Positions 54,394 through 55,748 of a stretch of DNA of 55,748 bases are shown in pieces. The position numbers and the translations under genes were made by a program. The stretch is from a virus. The stretch is from positions 1 to 55,748 of IMG/VR virus record IMGVR_UViG_3300044981_000063. The stretch is one strand, 5' to 3'. Position 1 is the stretch's first letter, and every line of letters starts with the position of its first letter. Below the pieces are notes generated by a model that searched no databases, was not told the origin of the DNA, and worked only from the letters and a program-made list of their open reading frames with translations.

Positions 54394-54636
54394 TCAATCA
54401 GTGCGGGGTGGGTGGTGCGCGAAATGGCTGGGATGGTGCCCAAGTTTGCGGTTCGCCTTGGCGTCAATCTTTTCCTTGGTGGATTCCGACATGCGTCCAG
54501 CCTTTACGGCTTGAGTAGCGCGGGCCTTCGCATTCGCAGCATGTGATGCATCTGGCATTGGATACTTGCGCTCGCCTGGCATCCCGAAGTCAGAAGACGG
54601 GAGGCTATTGCGCTTTGCTGCCTTGAGTTTCGCCAT
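54394..54636 (-). CDS. Conserved small phage protein (DUF6582-like)
   Basis: An 80-residue protein. KAAKRNSLPSSDFGMPGERK and YPMPDASHAANAKARATQAV plus KEKIDAKANRKLG match a widespread small phage family. The family label is from memory of the motif. AGGTGATTT precedes the ATG. Function unknown. Confidence 0.65.
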   Translation of the reverse strand: MAKLKAAKRNSLPSSDFGMPGERKYPMPDASHAANAKARATQAVKAGRMSESTKEKIDAKANRKLGHHPSHFAHHPPRTD

Positions 54637-54646
54637 AAATCACCTG

Positions 54647-54826
54647 TCAGGGCTGTTTGTGCGGGGCCCGGGTGCCGACAGCCGGTGTTACGTCCTTCTC
54701 GACGTAGTCGGGGAACTGGCGCTGTGCGGCCCCCTGTGAGGCTGTGGCGGGAAATCCCAACCCCATGCGGTTAGCCCGTTCGGCTTCCTTGGGATCATAG
54801 CCGGAAAGCACCAGGAGCCCAAACAC
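54647..54826 (-). CDS. 59-residue hypothetical protein, GTG start
   Basis: GTG at 54826 has GAGG six bases upstream; stop at 54647. The product begins MFGLLVLSGYDPKEAERANR, then a Gly/Pro-rich tail. It fits exactly between the 54829 gene and the 54636 gene. Function unknown. Confidence 0.5.
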   Translation of the reverse strand: MFGLLVLSGYDPKEAERANRMGLGFPATASQGAAQRQFPDYVEKDVTPAVGTRAPHKQP

Positions 54827-54828
54827 GG

Positions 54829-55176
54829 CTAGACCTCGTCTTTGTAGCCTTCATGCATGCCATGACCGCCGGGATGGGTCGGACCATGATCAGGACTGGC
54901 CTGAGCCGGGAAATGGTTTTTGGCGTGGTGGATGCTGTCCCCGATCCCGCGCTCATGGTCTTCCAGCGCGGGTTTGGCACCCGTCATAGCCTTGGCATCC
55001 GGGTGAGTTTCGGGAGATCCATGCTCGCTGGCGTAATTTTTTACCCCAAAGCTGCCGCCATCCGAAGTCATGCCGGAAGCCATTGCCTTGCGGGGGCTCA
55101 TGCCTTTGCCACCAGCCATTACGCCGCCTTCGTTGGAGATATGGCCGTGGCTGGAGAGATTATGATGCTTTGCCAT
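54829..55176 (-). CDS. His-rich hydrophilic protein
   Basis: A 115-residue protein. ATG at 55176 has GAGGAAAAAG upstream. It is rich in His and Gly (HHNLSSHGHISNEGG, HHAKNHFPAQASPDHGP) and lacks hydrophobic segments. It looks disordered and possibly metal-binding. It overlaps the small gene at 55160-55330. Function unknown. Confidence 0.5.
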   Translation of the reverse strand: MAKHHNLSSHGHISNEGGVMAGGKGMSPRKAMASGMTSDGGSFGVKNYASEHGSPETHPDAKAMTGAKPALEDHERGIGDSIHHAKNHFPAQASPDHGPTHPGGHGMHEGYKDEV

Positions 55177-55330
55177 TTCGCTTTTTCCTCTTGAAATACT
55201 TGCCCTTAGCCATATCGGCTGAATGAAAATCCCGGCCCACAGACTGCGGAACCCCAACCTTGGCTGCGAAGGCCTGAGAGTGACTTATGGCCGACATAAA
55301 TGCCGCTTGGCGTTTCGAGGTCGATGGCAT
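55160..55330 (-). CDS. 56-residue conserved small phage protein
   Basis: ATG at 55330; the product begins MPSTSKRQAAFMSAISHSQA and continues FAAKVGVPQSVGRDFHSAD, then a basic KGKYFKRKKR tail. The first part matches a recurrent phage motif (PSxSKxQxxFM). Length and fit support it. Function unknown. Confidence 0.6.
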   Translation of the reverse strand: MPSTSKRQAAFMSAISHSQAFAAKVGVPQSVGRDFHSADMAKGKYFKRKKRNGKAS

Positions 55331-55380
55331 TGCCAATCCCGTTTACCACTAGCCAATGGTTTTTGCCATAGGCAGACCAA

Positions 55381-55746
55381 TTATGGATTTGGCCCGAAAT
55401 GCAGCGCGCCCACGGCGAATAGCTCGGTTAGTTCGCGGCCGGCGAGAAGATCGTCAAACTTGAGCGGATCGGATTGCGCGGTCGCAAGCGCCTGGTGCGC
55501 CGCCTCTTCCTGCCGGCGGGTGAGATTTACGGCGGGATTATGCTTGAGTAGGGGAAATAGCGAAATCCGCTGTTCCCGCGCAAAGGATTCAGCCTCGGGA
55601 ACGGAGGTGGCGAGCAAGTATGCTCCTTTATTCCAAAACTGTATCCAGTGCGGCGAACAATTTGTTCGCGCATATTTGGCATAGGTCTTTGTCAAACTTC
55701 GTTTTTGTTCCGCTTGGGATAGTGATGGGAGTAGAGCGAGCGACAT
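55381..55746 (-). CDS. Hypothetical protein at the right edge
   Basis: A 121-residue protein, MSLALLPSLSQAEQKRSLTK, with a helical middle and LTRRQEEAAHQALATA. The start ATG lies two bases from the window end, so the true start may be beyond it. Function unknown. Confidence 0.5.
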   Translation of the reverse strand: MSLALLPSLSQAEQKRSLTKTYAKYARTNCSPHWIQFWNKGAYLLATSVPEAESFAREQRISLFPLLKHNPAVNLTRRQEEAAHQALATAQSDPLKFDDLLAGRELTELFAVGALHFGPNP

Positions 55747-55748
55747 CT

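Overview
The window is a GC-rich tailed-phage genome segment, possibly a nearly complete phage genome. The virion module is podovirus-like. It has a P22-type portal, scaffold and capsid genes, P22 gp4-like and gp10-like tail-completion proteins, and two very long proteins of the kind ejected with the DNA. GcrA-like and RMF-like domains, extensive ATGA/TAATG gene overlaps and the types of small hypothetical proteins point to an alphaproteobacterial host; this is an inference. No integrase, DNA polymerase, primase or replicative helicase was seen. Replication is therefore probably host-dependent, started by a pair of primosome/loader-like proteins. Whether the phage is temperate cannot be settled here.

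Layout. (1) 1-1812, leftward: small regulators, a GIY-YIG-type protein and a resolvase-like protein. (2) 1813-2009: overlapping divergent promoters sharing one palindrome, plus a tRNA-like sequence, followed by rightward genes to 3060. (3) 2773-11132, leftward early region: zinc-ribbon proteins, primosome/loader-like genes, two cysteine-rich putative metalloproteins, GcrA-like DNA-binding proteins, a stand-alone TSCPD protein, a DNA methyltransferase, a RuvC-like resolvase and a YdaS-like regulator. (4) 11280-16353, rightward: Lar-like anti-restriction protein, RecE-like nuclease, RecT-like annealing protein, XRE regulator, HNH protein, J-domain protein, HAD phosphatase and RlaP-like nucleotidyltransferase. 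(5) A terminator near 16.36 kb marks the point where this operon meets the leftward late genes.

(6) 16408-55746, all leftward, read from right to left: small genes and the terminase small subunit, more small genes, the terminase large subunit, small genes, the portal, a GroES-like co-chaperonin, scaffold, decoration and major capsid genes, an independently transcribed endonuclease VII-like HNH cassette, then tail genes. Within the tail block are four consecutive genes with signal peptides (34.4-38.6 kb), a large proline-linker protein, gp4/gp10-like genes, a 2OG-Fe(II) oxygenase and a GNAT acetyltransferase, an S74-chaperone protein, the two ejection proteins, a glycine-rich fibre, endolysin, holin and spanin-type genes.

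How it works together. The early regions supply regulation, counter-defence (Lar, methyltransferase), recombination (RecE/RecT, RuvC) and possibly RNA end repair. The late region packages DNA (TerS/TerL/portal), builds a capsid aided by a phage GroES, attaches a short tail carrying ejection enzymes, and lyses the cell. The most unusual points are the four exported tail-fibre-like proteins, the HAD/RlaP pair, the ParB-like domain inside an ejection protein, and the autonomous HNH transcription unit. Many genes shorter than 60 codons were found by reading the gaps directly and are listed with their evidence.
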